NCBI RefSeq assembly: GCF_016908495.1
Contig: NZ_JAFBDZ010000002.1
Span: 930,001 to 994,000 of the forward strand
Source of the DNA: Rossellomorea pakistanensis
GTDB lineage: Bacteria > Bacillota > Bacilli > Bacillales > Bacillaceae_B
DNA length: 64,000 nt
Direction of reading: 5' to 3'
Positions within the stretch are counted from its first letter, which is position 1. Every line of letters starts with the position of its first letter. The translations under genes and the position numbers were made by a program. Of this stretch, positions 45,238-55,213 are shown in pieces. Under the pieces are notes generated by a model. That model had not been told where the DNA came from. It searched no databases and was given only the letters and a program-made list of their open reading frames with translations.

Positions 45238-47568
45238 ATGGATGAAAACATTCAAGAGCAGGTAGACCGACTTCTCACTTACATGAAGGACGAGGCATAC
45301 AAGCCATTAACGGTTCAGGAGCTAGAAGCGGCATTTGGAATTGAAGGATCAACGAATTTTAAGGAATTTGTTAAAGCTCTTGTCGTCATGGAAGAGAGAG
45401 GTTTGGTCGTTCGGACCCGGAGCAATCGATATGGTTTACCTGAGAAAATGAATTTAATAAGAGGTAAGCTGACAGCCCATGCCAAAGGGTTTGCTTTTGT
45501 GATTCCAGAGGAGCAAGGTTTAGATGATATCTTTATCCCTCCTAATGAAGTCAATAATGCTATGCATGGTGACATCGTTTTAGCGAGAGTTTCGTCAGAA
45601 TCATCTGGTTCACGCAGAGAAGGAACGATTGTAAGAATTATTGAAAGAGGAGTCCAAAAGATTGTTGGAACCTATACTGAAAGCAAACATTTTGGATTTG
45701 TGATTCCAGATGATAAAAAGTTTGCTAGTGATATCTTTATCCCGAATACAGCAAAGCTAGGGGCTGTAGAAGGGCATAAGGTGGTTGTCGAACTTACCTC
45801 TTATCCTGAAGGAAGAAAGAGTGCAGAAGGAGCCATCATTCAAATTCTCGGTCATAAAAATGATCCGGGTGTAGATATCCTTTCGATTATTCACAAGCAT
45901 GGAATAACTATAGAGTTTCCAAATGAAGTCTTGGAGCAAGCGAATCAGACTCCAGACCAAATTGATGAATCAGAAATTAAAAATCGACGCGACCTGCGAA
46001 ATGATACAATTGTGACGATTGATGGTGCCGATGCGAAGGACCTTGATGACGCTGTTACGGTCACAAAATTGGATAATGGGAATTTCAAGCTTGGTGTACA
46101 TATTGCTGATGTCAGTTATTATGTAAAAGAAAATTCTCCCATCGATCAAGAGGCATTTGAAAGAGGAACAAGTGTTTATTTGGTTGACCGAGTCATTCCG
46201 ATGATTCCACATCGTTTATCAAATGGAATTTGTTCTTTAAATCCAAAAGTCGATCGATTAACGCTCTCTTGTGAGATGGAAATTGACCCCCAAGGTGAGG
46301 TCGTTCACCATGAAATTTTCCAAAGTGTGATTCGAACCACAGAAAGAATGACGTATTCGGATGTAAGAGATATTTTAGTGGATAAAGATGAAGCATTAAG
46401 AGAACGTTATGCACCACTTGTTCCAATGTTTGAAAGAATGGAAGAGCTTGCATCGATTCTAAGGTCGAAGCGGATGAAGCGTGGCGCCATTGATTTTGAC
46501 TTCAAAGAATCAAAGGTAATTGTCGATGATGAAGGACATCCAACAGACGTTGTCTTACGGGAACGATCTGTCGCAGAAAGACTTATCGAAGAATTTATGC
46601 TGATCGCTAACGAAACGGTTGCAGAACATTTTCATTGGATGGACGTTCCGTTTATTTACCGTATTCATGAAGACCCTAAAGAAGACAAGCTTCAACGTTT
46701 CTTTGAATTTATTACGAACTTCGGTTTGGTTGTGAAGGGGACGGCTAATTCGGTTCATCCAAGGGCTCTTCAAGAAATCATTGAATCGGTGGAAGGAAAA
46801 CCTGAGGAAATGGTCGTCTCGACTGTTATGTTACGTTCGATGCAGCAGGCCAAATATTACCCTGAAAGCTTAGGGCATTTCGGGTTATCAACAGAGTTTT
46901 ACACACATTTTACCTCCCCGATACGCCGTTATCCAGACTTAATTGTCCACAGGCTAATTCGTACGTATTTAGTGGAGGGGAAATTGGATGAGAGTACCCG
47001 TGAGAAATGGGATGCCCAGATGAGTGAAATTGCCGATCATACGTCAAGTCGTGAACGCCGTGCAGTCGATGCAGAGCGGGAAACGGATGAACTGAAGAAA
47101 GCGGAGTATATGGTCGACAAAGTTGGTGAAGAGTATGATGGAATTATTAGCTCTGTCACGAACTTTGGAATGTTCGTCGAGTTGTCCAATACGATTGAAG
47201 GACTTGTTCATGTAAGCTATATGACAGATGATTATTATCGCTATGATGAGCGGCATATGGCCATGATCGGGGAAAGAACTGGAAATGTGTTCCGTATTGG
47301 AGATGAAATTACGGTAAGAGTGGTGAAAGTCGACAAAGATGAACGGGCAATTGATTTTGAAATCGTGGGAATGAAGAGCAACAGGAGAGAAATCCCAGAC
47401 GTCAAGAGCAGACCGTCCAACCCGAAGGAAAAGACAAGAAGTCGAACGAAAAATAATCAAAGGAATCGTGATGATGGGGAATGGTCTACACGACCTCCAA
47501 ATGCCAAAAAGAAGAAGAAAAACAAACGCTTCTTCGAAAATGCACCCAAAAGCAAACGGAAAAAATAA
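45238..47568 (+). CDS. rnr: ribonuclease R
   Basis: A 776-residue 3'-5' exoribonuclease that degrades structured RNA and works with tmRNA-SmpB. Winged helix (residues 5-70), two cold-shock domains (to about 230), RNB core with metal Asp motif [16 protein letters not shown], then S1 domain ([18 protein letters not shown]) and a Lys-rich tail ending KSKRKK. ATG 45238 follows AAGGAGGG; the upstream TTG belongs to no conserved sequence. Placement before smpB-ssrA fits its function in ribosome rescue. Confidence 0.97.
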   Translation: MDENIQEQVDRLLTYMKDEAYKPLTVQELEAAFGIEGSTNFKEFVKALVVMEERGLVVRTRSNRYGLPEKMNLIRGKLTAHAKGFAFVIPEEQGLDDIFIPPNEVNNAMHGDIVLARVSSESSGSRREGTIVRIIERGVQKIVGTYTESKHFGFVIPDDKKFASDIFIPNTAKLGAVEGHKVVVELTSYPEGRKSAEGAIIQILGHKNDPGVDILSIIHKHGITIEFPNEVLEQANQTPDQIDESEIKNRRDLRNDTIVTIDGADAKDLDDAVTVTKLDNGNFKLGVHIADVSYYVKENSPIDQEAFERGTSVYLVDRVIPMIPHRLSNGICSLNPKVDRLTLSCEMEIDPQGEVVHHEIFQSVIRTTERMTYSDVRDILVDKDEALRERYAPLVPMFERMEELASILRSKRMKRGAIDFDFKESKVIVDDEGHPTDVVLRERSVAERLIEEFMLIANETVAEHFHWMDVPFIYRIHEDPKEDKLQRFFEFITNFGLVVKGTANSVHPRALQEIIESVEGKPEEMVVSTVMLRSMQQAKYYPESLGHFGLSTEFYTHFTSPIRRYPDLIVHRLIRTYLVEGKLDESTREKWDAQMSEIADHTSSRERRAVDAERETDELKKAEYMVDKVGEEYDGIISSVTNFGMFVELSNTIEGLVHVSYMTDDYYRYDERHMAMIGERTGNVFRIGDEITVRVVKVDKDERAIDFEIVGMKSNRREIPDVKSRPSNPKEKTRSRTKNNQRNRDDGEWSTRPPNAKKKKKNKRFFENAPKSKRKK

Positions 47569-47582
47569 GACATAGGACAGTA

Positions 47583-47627
47583 GACAGGAGCAAAGTCGCC
47601 TCTTCCCTTTGCTCCTTGTCCATTTTT
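47583..47627 (+). terminator. rnr terminator
   Basis: GACAGGAGCAAAG pairs with CTTTGCTCCTTGTC (one bulge) and is followed by ATTTTTC. TATAAT at 47631-47636 right after it may be the -10 of smpB. Confidence 0.8.
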
Positions 47628-47667
47628 CGCTATAATAGAAAGACTAGAGAGAGATGGGGGAGAGCAT

Positions 47668-48141
47668 ATGCCAAAAGGTGAAGGAAAATTAGTGGCACAA
47701 AATAAAAAAGCACGCCATGACTTTACCATTGAAGAAACCTATGAAGCAGGACTCGTACTTCAAGGAACCGAAATTAAATCAATTCGTGCAGGTCGAGTAA
47801 ACCTAAAAGATTCCTTCGCACGGATTCGTAACGGTGAAGTCTATGTGTTTAATATGCATATCAGCACATATGAACAAGGAAATCGGTATAATCATGATCC
47901 ATTACGTACACGTAAACTGCTTCTTCATCGTAAACAAATCAACAAATTAATCGGTGAAACCAAAGAAACAGGATATTCCTTAGTCCCGTTAAAGCTTTAT
48001 ATTAAAAATGGAGTAGCCAAGCTTCTAATTGGACTAGGAAAAGGGAAGAAGAAATTCGATAAACGTGAAGATCTTAAGCGTAAAGAAGCCAATCGTTCCA
48101 TCCAACGTGAACTTGCACAAAGACAAAAAGGAAACTATTAA
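47668..48141 (+). CDS. smpB: SsrA-binding protein SmpB
   Basis: A 157-residue beta-barrel RNA-binding protein that escorts tmRNA to stalled ribosomes. Signatures [42 protein letters not shown] and the C-terminal basic tail [32 protein letters not shown] precedes the ATG. Directly upstream of ssrA. Confidence 0.97.
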   Translation: MPKGEGKLVAQNKKARHDFTIEETYEAGLVLQGTEIKSIRAGRVNLKDSFARIRNGEVYVFNMHISTYEQGNRYNHDPLRTRKLLLHRKQINKLIGETKETGYSLVPLKLYIKNGVAKLLIGLGKGKKKFDKREDLKRKEANRSIQRELAQRQKGNY

Positions 48142-48164
48142 GACAGTCTCCTATAATCTTACAA

Positions 48165-48192
48165 TTGCATTTTTCCGTAGATTTGTTATAAT
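48165..48192 (+). promoter_or_regulatory. promoter of ssrA
   Basis: TTGCAT at 48165-48170 and TATAAT at 48187-48192, spaced 16, about 90 bases before the mature 5' end, leaving a leader to be removed by RNase P. Confidence 0.65.
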
Positions 48193-48282
48193 AATAAATG
48201 TCGACAGGTTAACCGCCTAACGACATGAACAATTGAATAGTTGACTTAAGACTCAACTACTCCCGTTCGCCCTTTCTAACAT

Positions 48283-48928
48283 GGGGACGTTACGGATTCG
48301 ACAGGGATAGTTCGAGCTTGAGTTGCGAGCCGAGGGGATCGTCCTCGTTAAAACGTCAAAGCCAATAATAACTGGCAAATCAAACAATAACTTAGCTTTA
48401 GCTGCGTAATAGCACTTTAGCTGTTCCTCCCTCCATCGCCCATGTGGTAGGGTCAGGGACTCACTCTTAGTGGGCTACGCCTAATTCCGCAGTCTGAGGA
48501 TGATGGAAGAGACCAATCAGACTAGCTGCTCCAACGCCCGTCGATAGGCATAGGAGTTAGCGAACTCGCGAATATATCGACTACGCTCGTAGACGCTTAA
48601 GTGCCGATATGTCTGGACGTGGGTTCGATTAGTAAATAGTCGCCTTATGTGGTAACACATAAGTGAAAATTCGGCTTTATCGGTGAAACCTAAGTCACAT
48701 CATTGTGATAAGGCAATGCCGAGCGGTATGTGGAGTAATCCAACAGCCGTGTATCGACTCATAGGCTGCCCTCTTATGGGGTGTAGTACTAGGATGCGAA
48801 AATCTGCCTGAGGTCTTTCAGGTAAATCTACCTTTCGCATAATACGCCGAAGGACCTGTAAACCAGGTTCAAGATATAGTCAGTGCCATGACGAAAGTAT
48901 GGAATAGCACGTCCCACCGTCTCCACCA
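48283..48928 (+). ncRNA. ssrA: transfer-messenger RNA, interrupted by a group I intron
   Basis: The 5' end GGGGACGTTACGGATTCGAC pairs with the 3' end CGTCTCC-ACCA as the tRNA-like acceptor. The tag frame reads GGC AAA TCA ... GCT GCG TAA, giving GKSNNNLALAA, the B. megaterium-type degradation tag. The T arm is split: GTGGGTTCGAT ends at 48629 and TCCCAC resumes at 48912; joined they form stem GTGGG/CCCAC with loop TTCGATT. Without the 282 intervening bases the RNA is 364 nt, the normal Bacillus size. CCA is encoded. Confidence 0.95.
48630..48911 (+). ncRNA. ORF-less group I intron in the tmRNA T-loop
   Basis: 282 nt inserted between T-loop bases. The 5' exon ends in U and the intron ends in G (48911), as group I introns require. 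CGAU at the exon end pairs with GUCG at 48639-48642 (U-G at the splice site) as P1. A perfect P2-like hairpin CTTATGTG/CACATAAG follows. TTCGGC pairs with GCCGAG-like sequence near 48717. GACT near 48755 can pair with AGTC in the S-type core AAGATATAGTC (48871-48881). No internal ORF, so it depends on RNA catalysis alone. Subgroup not assigned. Confidence 0.88.
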
Positions 48929-48950
48929 AATACATATTTGGTGGTTTTTT
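48923..48950 (+). terminator. ssrA terminator
   Basis: CCACCAAAT and ATTTGGTGG make a 9-bp stem starting in the encoded CCA, followed by six T. Confidence 0.88.
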
Positions 48951-49985
48951 GATTTTTGTGACTTGAACCATATAATTATCGTGTTGCAAGCTTATGGTTC
49001 AAAAAACTTTTGGGAAAATTATGCTTTAATTCTTAAAACCCTATGTACAAACTAATGCCATGTTGTTGCTTTCATGTGACAACATGGTTTTTTTATGTTA
49101 TTCAATAAATGTAGAGTAGTAGCAACACCAGGGCATATTCATTATATTTCCAAATTTAAAAAGTGATATTACAGGTGATGCAGCTGTAAAAAAAATCATG
49201 AATGAGTTGATGATAATCCACACTTTTGTTTAAATGTTGAGAAAGCATAACAGTCTTTAAATAAGATTAAAAATCTTAAAGCTGAAAATTACTATTGTTA
49301 TCATGTTAGAAAATTTATAGGATAAACACGAATATTCGGCTCTTGAATTAAACAACTTTATTATCTCTACATACAAGCCTGGTTTAACAAAATAGATCTT
49401 TTGCAATACCAGCTATTAGGACTTGACAATCTATATACAGTACCAGTCAAAAAATCCATCAATAGGTTGATGCAATGCCCTTTTCCTATAGGTACCCGTG
49501 TGTATAGCTACAGTGGTTATGGACTTGACTTGTAGCCCTCTGTGGGGAAAGACTGAAGCAGTTGTTTCATCAGGCATACGAGTATCACCCCCCATTCATT
49601 GCTTGATTTATACAAGGCGTGAGCTGAACAAGGAGTTTGCGCTTTTCTTATTGCTTAGGAAACCTAAATGGTGTATTCTCGCTATTATCTAAAAAAAGAA
49701 AAAATTACTTCTGCAAAACTAATGGTGCAGGTTCATACATGTTCGTTTTCGTATACTTTGTTGTTCCGGTCAATAATTACAACCATACTGTATCCTTTTT
49801 GAGTGCTTGATGTCAGAAGGGAGAGGATGGATTTGAAAAAAATGGTGATAACCAATTTCTTTATTAAAAAGTCCCTCAACTCAAAAAATCTCAATTTATG
49901 CGAAAAGTACTTGAGAGATTCCATTTTCCGCAGGGAAAACTTGTAAAATATGAATAAATAAATTGATCATAAGGAGCATTCAACT
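48951..49985. other. about 1 kb without a supportable gene downstream of ssrA
   Basis: Short frames only, with poor starts. A second perfect hairpin (CCATGTTGT/ACAACATGG, 49058-49087) followed by seven T stands alone. The 3' end of ssrA is a common integration site, so this may be residue of a lost element, but no second copy of the ssrA 3' end is present. The last 60 bases are the leader of the sigma-54 activator. Confidence 0.5.
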
Positions 49986-52043
49986 ATGAAAAAACCAGTA
50001 CTATTCATCGTGACGAAAAAAATTATAGTTTATTATGCATTTCGTGACAAGCTTCGGCAAATTTTTGGAAATGATATTCAGATTGTAACGAATCACTTTC
50101 CTCCTGTGAATTTAAATGAGATTGATTTAATCCTGTCTTCTGGGTCAAAGGAGTTAGAAATGGAGTATATTGAGCCAGTTAGACATTTTAAGCCGGTTTT
50201 AATTGCTAATCGATCGATTGAGTTTTCGAAATTAGAAAAACTTATAGAACTACCGGAAGGAACACATTGTCTTTTAGTAAGCGATGAAAAGCATATGGCT
50301 GAAGACTCTGTAGAATTGCTGAAAAGAATGGGTTTTGATCAGCATGAAATAACATCCTATTCTCCAGATATGGATTGCTTACCTTCATTAGATGGAGTAG
50401 AAGTTGCTATCACACACGGTTTAAAGGAGCTTGTTCCGACGGATGTGAAGAAAATTATCGATTTAGGAGTCAGGAGCCTCGATTTATCAACGATTATAGA
50501 AATTTCAAGAGTCTTGCAGCTACCTGTTGAAAAAGTACCCCTACTTACAGCTGATTTTTTCCGAAATTTCGTTCGAATTGGAAAAAAGCTAGCCTATTCA
50601 AATCATAATGAAAGTCGATTGAATCAACATCTTGAAACGGTATTGAATGCCGTTCATGAAGGAATTATTTCGATTAATACGCAAGGGGTTATTACTGTCT
50701 TCAATGAACAAGCAGGACGGATTTTAGGTGTTATGAGTGAACAATGTATAAATCGGCACTATTCAAAGGTGATTAGTGAGTTTAACATCGATGAAATTTT
50801 AGAGTCTAGAAAAGAGATAGCAGATCAAATTATTCAAATTCACGAACGGCAACTATTGATGACCAAAACACCCATCATGTTAAATCAACATTTTATTGGT
50901 GTAGTGGTTACATTTCAAGATGTAACATATGTTCAAAGGTTGGAGCAAGAGATTCGAAGAAAGAAAACAGAGTCTGGATTAACGACGAAATATTGTTTTG
51001 AGGATATAATCAGCCGCAGTCAGGAAATGGACCGAACAAAAGAAATTGCGAAGAAAATTGCTAAAAGTGATTATACCGTTCTGATAAACGGGGAAAGTGG
51101 TACAGGTAAGGAGCTGTTCGCTCAGGCTATCCACGAATACTCTTCCAGAAAGGTAGGTCCATTTTTGGCTGTGAATTTTGCAGGGTTAACAGAGACGTTA
51201 GCGGAGAGTGAGCTTTTTGGTTATGAAGAAGGAGCCTTTACGGGAGCAAAAAGGGGCGGGAAACCGGGCCTTTTTGAGTTAGCTCAAAACGGAACGATTT
51301 TCTTAGATGAAATTGGTGATGCTCCTTTAAGTATTCAAGCTTCTTTATTAAGAGTGATTCAAGAACGGCAAGTTATGAGAGTTGGTGGTAATAAGGTGAT
51401 ACCAATCAATGTCAGAATCATTGCCGCTACGAACAAAGATCTTCAACAAATGATTGCTATAGGGGATTTTCGAGAGGATTTATTTTACCGTTTAAATGAG
51501 CTGCCATTATCAATTCCTCCGTTAAGGGAAAGAAAGCTGGATATTGAAATTCTCTTCAACTATTTTTTAAAAGAAAAGAATAGAAACAAGCATTTAACTA
51601 CTGGTTTTGTTAAAGCGATGACAAGTTATCATTGGCCTGGAAATGTTCGGGAATTAGTGGGGGTCATTAATTATCTGACAGTAACGGTTGATGGGAATCA
51701 AATCGGAGTCGAGCATATTCCACAAAGAATCATGAAAACAGAGAATCAAGAACATGATCATCAAGTAGATAAGATCATAAAGTATTTGGATGGTTTAGGG
51801 GATTTAAAACGGTATATGGAAATATTAGAATGTCTAGCACTTTATAAGAATTATTCTTATGGGATTGGAAGAGGGACATTACGTTCGAATCTTAGATTTT
51901 CTATTAGTGATGGACAGCTTCGTACAAAGTTGGAAGCTTTAAAAAGAACAGGGTGCGTTATTTCAGGAATTAAGAGACAAGGAACAAAAATAACAGAATC
52001 CGGTTTAGCTGTTCTTGATACTTTAAATAGTCATTCCCTTTAG
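49986..52043 (+). CDS. sigma-54-dependent transcriptional activator (PrpR-like N-terminus, PAS, AAA+)
   Basis: A 685-residue bacterial enhancer-binding protein. Residues 5-185 resemble the PrpR-N sensory domain; 215-325 a PAS domain (HLETVLNAVHEGIISINTQGVITVFNEQAGRILG); 340-580 the AAA+ core with Walker A GESGTGKE, sigma-54 contact GAFTGA and Walker B FLDEIGD. The C-terminus is not a Fis-type helix-turn-helix but looks like a winged helix (GRGTLRSNLRFSISDGQLRTKLEALKRTGCVISGI). It stands before a sigma-54 promoter and the iadA-nhaC pair, its probable targets. Signal unknown; a dipeptide or aspartate-related ligand is inference. Confidence 0.9.
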   Translation: MKKPVLFIVTKKIIVYYAFRDKLRQIFGNDIQIVTNHFPPVNLNEIDLILSSGSKELEMEYIEPVRHFKPVLIANRSIEFSKLEKLIELPEGTHCLLVSDEKHMAEDSVELLKRMGFDQHEITSYSPDMDCLPSLDGVEVAITHGLKELVPTDVKKIIDLGVRSLDLSTIIEISRVLQLPVEKVPLLTADFFRNFVRIGKKLAYSNHNESRLNQHLETVLNAVHEGIISINTQGVITVFNEQAGRILGVMSEQCINRHYSKVISEFNIDEILESRKEIADQIIQIHERQLLMTKTPIMLNQHFIGVVVTFQDVTYVQRLEQEIRRKKTESGLTTKYCFEDIISRSQEMDRTKEIAKKIAKSDYTVLINGESGTGKELFAQAIHEYSSRKVGPFLAVNFAGLTETLAESELFGYEEGAFTGAKRGGKPGLFELAQNGTIFLDEIGDAPLSIQASLLRVIQERQVMRVGGNKVIPINVRIIAATNKDLQQMIAIGDFREDLFYRLNELPLSIPPLRERKLDIEILFNYFLKEKNRNKHLTTGFVKAMTSYHWPGNVRELVGVINYLTVTVDGNQIGVEHIPQRIMKTENQEHDHQVDKIIKYLDGLGDLKRYMEILECLALYKNYSYGIGRGTLRSNLRFSISDGQLRTKLEALKRTGCVISGIKRQGTKITESGLAVLDTLNSHSL

Positions 52044-52060
52044 GTAATTATTCACCTAAA
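52039..52060. promoter_or_regulatory. candidate enhancer (upstream activating sequence)
   Basis: TTTAGGT and ACCTAAA form an inverted repeat with 8-base spacer, about 70 bases before the -24 box; AACCTAAA at 52076-52083 looks like another half-site. Activators of this class bind such palindromes 70-150 bases upstream. Assignment is inferred from position and symmetry; it could also be a weak terminator. Confidence 0.45.
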
Positions 52061-52128
52061 AACCATCCTAAAGATAACCTAAAAAGAATAAAGTGGTGGT
52101 TTCCCCTTAAAAAATGGGCATTCTAAAG

Positions 52129-52145
52129 TTGGCATAAAACTTGCT
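52129..52145 (+). promoter_or_regulatory. sigma-54 (-24/-12) promoter of iadA-nhaC
   Basis: TTGGCAT at 52129 and TTGCT at 52141-52145 match the sigma-54 consensus TTGGCAC-N5-TTGCW with one change. It lies between a sigma-54 activator gene and iadA, 120 bases before the ATG. The cognate sigma factor is encoded at 34.1 kb. Confidence 0.92.
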
Positions 52146-52264
52146 TTAAAAATACAAAAGGTCAACTTATTGTCAGATTCGTTAATTTGTGGACAAATAT
52201 TTTGATCATAATAAGAGCAATTGTTTTATAATTTAAATTTTTTTACTAGGAAGGTGAATTTAGG

Positions 52265-53413
52265 ATGATTACTTTAATTAAAAATGGTGAAATCTATTCT
52301 CCTGAGTATCTAGGCCGCCAATCAATCTTATTCATTAACAATAAAATTGTGAAGGTTGGTGATATTGATGAGAGTAAGTTTCTCGATTTAGAATTAAACG
52401 TTCAAATTATTGATGCAACAGATTGTATTGTAACACCTGGGTTTATTGACCCTCATGTTCATTTAATTGGCGGAGGGGGAGAAGGTGGATTTTCAACTAG
52501 GACTCCTGAAATTCAACTAAGTGATATTGTGAAATCCGGGATTACCACTGTTGTAGGATGTCTAGGAACTGATGGGACAACACGGCATATGACATCATTG
52601 TTAGCTAAAGCAAGGGGTTTAGAGGAAGAAGGTATTTCCACATTTATATATACAGGGAACTATCATGTCCCTACACCTACAATCACATCTTCTGTGAAAG
52701 ATGATGTCATATTAATTGACAAGGTGATTGGTGCAGGTGAAATTGCGATATCAGATTCTAGGTCTGCACAGCCATCTGTACATGAAATTGCGAAATTAGT
52801 AGCGGAAGCTCGAATAGGAGGCTTGTTAAGTAATAAAGCAGGTGTTACACATTTCCATGTGGGCCCTGGTAGACGGAAACTTTCCTTCTTGCACACTCTT
52901 TTAGAAGATTATGAGATTCCTGCCTCTAAACTCTATGCAACCCATATAACTAGAAGTAAAGAGTTGATAGAGGATGCGATTACGTTATCACAAAAGGGTG
53001 GATTTGTTGATATCACTGCTGATGAGGAAACAGGTGAATGGATTAAATATTTCAAGGAAAAAAATGGTGATTTAAACCAGTTAACTTTATCATCTGATGG
53101 AAATGGCAGTTTGCCTAAGTTTGACTCAGACGGTGAGTTGATTGGCCTTGGGGTTGCAAGTCCTTACACTCTATATGAACAAGTAGTAATGGCTGTGAAA
53201 AAGTATAATTTTCCATTTGAAGAAGTTCTATCACTCGTAACACGTAATACGGCAAACGCTTTATGTATCCAACATAAAGGTAGTTTAAAAGAGGATAATG
53301 ATGCAGATATCCTCGTTTTAGATAAAGATTCATTGGAGATTAACCATGTATTTGCAAAAGGGCGTCATATGGTAAAAAATCAAGAAATCATTGTAAAGGG
53401 AACCTTTGAGTAA
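52265..53413 (+). CDS. iadA: isoaspartyl dipeptidase
   Basis: A 382-residue amidohydrolase that hydrolyses beta-aspartyl (isoaspartyl) dipeptides. Metal-binding DPHVHLIGGGGEGGFSTRTPE; LLSNKAGVTHFHVGPG with the bridging Lys region; YATHITRS; catalytic Asp in LSSDGNGSLP. GGAAGG precedes the ATG. Under sigma-54 control with the following antiporter. Confidence 0.92.
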   Translation: MITLIKNGEIYSPEYLGRQSILFINNKIVKVGDIDESKFLDLELNVQIIDATDCIVTPGFIDPHVHLIGGGGEGGFSTRTPEIQLSDIVKSGITTVVGCLGTDGTTRHMTSLLAKARGLEEEGISTFIYTGNYHVPTPTITSSVKDDVILIDKVIGAGEIAISDSRSAQPSVHEIAKLVAEARIGGLLSNKAGVTHFHVGPGRRKLSFLHTLLEDYEIPASKLYATHITRSKELIEDAITLSQKGGFVDITADEETGEWIKYFKEKNGDLNQLTLSSDGNGSLPKFDSDGELIGLGVASPYTLYEQVVMAVKKYNFPFEEVLSLVTRNTANALCIQHKGSLKEDNDADILVLDKDSLEINHVFAKGRHMVKNQEIIVKGTFE

Positions 53414-53567
53414 TATAAGAGTTTTCTATCAATCTATTCATGTGAAGTGAAAGGTAAACGTAAGAGAATGAGTTACCAAGCCTTTCATTTCACTAGACTA
53501 AACAAATGATATTGCGAAGGGTTCCATTAGATGAAAAATAATGTTTGTGAAAAGGGAGGATTTTAAC

Positions 53568-55022
53568 ATGAAAAGACAACCAACGTTTGCAGAAGCCGTT
53601 TTTCCCATTGCAGCAATGCTGGTCTTGCTTGCAATTGGCTTCGGATATTTTAAATTTCAACCAGAGCCGCTACTTCTACTTGCTTCTATTTGTGCTGGTT
53701 TTATCGCTTTAAGAGTAGGTGTAAAATGGGACGAGATGATGGAAGGAGTCCGTGAGAAAATAGATGCGGCAATGCCGGCGATCTTAATTTTAATCTCGAT
53801 TGGAGTATTAATTGGTACATGGATGATCTCAGGTAGTATCCCGATGATGATTTATTTTGGAATTAAGATTATCAATCCTGCATTTATCATTCTAATTGCC
53901 TTTGTCGTATCAGCTATTATTTCGATTGTAACAGGTACCTCTTGGGGATCCGTAGGAACTGTTGGTGTAGCGCTTATGGGGATTGCAACGGGATTGGGTG
54001 CTTCTTTACCTGCAACGGCGGGGGCGATTGTAGCCGGTGCGTATTTCGGTGATAAACTCTCCCCTTTATCTGATACAACGAATTTAGCTCCTATTGCAGC
54101 GGGAAGTGAGCTATATGAACACATTAAGCATATGTTGTATACGACTATTCCAGCTGCTGTCATCTCATTAATTGTGTACACTGTCGTTGGATTTAACTTA
54201 GCAGAGGGGTCATTTGCCACTCCAGATACAACAGAGACGATGTTAAATACTTTAGAGACTATGTTTAGTTGGAATATTTTGTTGTTATTACCTCCAATTA
54301 TTATCTTATATGGATCGATTAAAAAGAAACCGACTTTGCCTACCATTGTCGCTTCATCCATTGTTGCAGCTATTTTAGCGAAACTTATTCAAGGATTTAC
54401 TTGGAGTGATATATTTGCTTCTACAGTTAGTGGTTTTAATGTTTCAATGGTGAAGGTTGAAGGATTTAACCCGGAAAATGTCATTTGGGAAGTAACGAGG
54501 CTTGTAAACCGGGGAGGCATGCAATCAATGACAAGTGTTATTTTAATTTCGTTTTGTGCCTTTGTATTTGCAGGGATTATCACAAAAGCTAGCTGCCTTG
54601 AAGTGATTATGACAACGCTAATGAAGAAAGTAAGAAGAACGGGAAGCCTTGTTCTTTCTACGGTTGTTTCAGGTATCACAATGGCACTTGTTACCGGTAA
54701 TTCATACTTGTCAATAATTATTCCAGGTGAAATTTTTAAAGATGCCTATAAAAAGAAACGATTACATGCGAAAAACTTATCAAGGACATTAGAGGATTCG
54801 GGAACCGTTGTTGTGCCTCTAATTCCATGGTCTTCGGCTGGAGTTTATATGGCTGGGACACTAGGTGTTTCTGTACTAAGCTATGCTCCATGGGCAATCC
54901 TATGTTACCTCGGATTCTTTTTTGCCATCATACTAGGGTATACTGGAATCGGCATTGAAAAGTTAAAAGAGAATGATTTAAAAACTGATTATTCAGAAAA
55001 TTATAAAGAGAATGTATTGTAA
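53568..55022 (+). CDS. nhaC: NhaC-family Na+/H+ antiporter
   Basis: A 484-residue transporter with around eleven membrane helices. Signatures of the NhaC/ArsB-like fold: GTSWGSVGTVGVALMGIA, GAYFGDKLSPLSDTTNLAPIAAG and LVTGNSYLSIIIPGE. ATG 53568 lies after GGGAGG; the upstream frame to 53541 is unlikely. Relatives include malate/lactate and amino-acid-linked antiporters, so with iadA next door it may import or export an amino-acid-related anion instead of simple Na+. Confidence 0.85.
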   Translation: MKRQPTFAEAVFPIAAMLVLLAIGFGYFKFQPEPLLLLASICAGFIALRVGVKWDEMMEGVREKIDAAMPAILILISIGVLIGTWMISGSIPMMIYFGIKIINPAFIILIAFVVSAIISIVTGTSWGSVGTVGVALMGIATGLGASLPATAGAIVAGAYFGDKLSPLSDTTNLAPIAAGSELYEHIKHMLYTTIPAAVISLIVYTVVGFNLAEGSFATPDTTETMLNTLETMFSWNILLLLPPIIILYGSIKKKPTLPTIVASSIVAAILAKLIQGFTWSDIFASTVSGFNVSMVKVEGFNPENVIWEVTRLVNRGGMQSMTSVILISFCAFVFAGIITKASCLEVIMTTLMKKVRRTGSLVLSTVVSGITMALVTGNSYLSIIIPGEIFKDAYKKKRLHAKNLSRTLEDSGTVVVPLIPWSSAGVYMAGTLGVSVLSYAPWAILCYLGFFFAIILGYTGIGIEKLKENDLKTDYSENYKENVL

Positions 55023-55045
55023 ATAAATTTTTGTGTCGAGATTAG

Positions 55046-55084
55046 CTTGTAGTGAAAACGAATGTTTTTTACTGCAAGTTTTTT
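55046..55084 (+). terminator. terminator of iadA-nhaC
   Basis: CTTGTAGT pairs with ACTGCAAG (one G-T) and is followed by a T run, 24 bases after the antiporter stop. Confidence 0.75.
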
Positions 55085-55213
55085 AATATTTTTAAATAAA
55101 AAAATTATTATTGGTGTTCAACAATCGGCAGATTGTGTAAAAGAAACCTAATTCAAACAATATTTATGGTAAAATAAGTAAGAGTTTATGATATCACCGT
55201 AAGGGGAGTAAAC

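Noticed and set aside
49498-49924. Short ORFs of about 64 codons on both strands behind ssrA
   Set aside because: No ribosome sites, no coherent hydrophobic or helical pattern, and they lie opposite each other or in AT-rich sequence.
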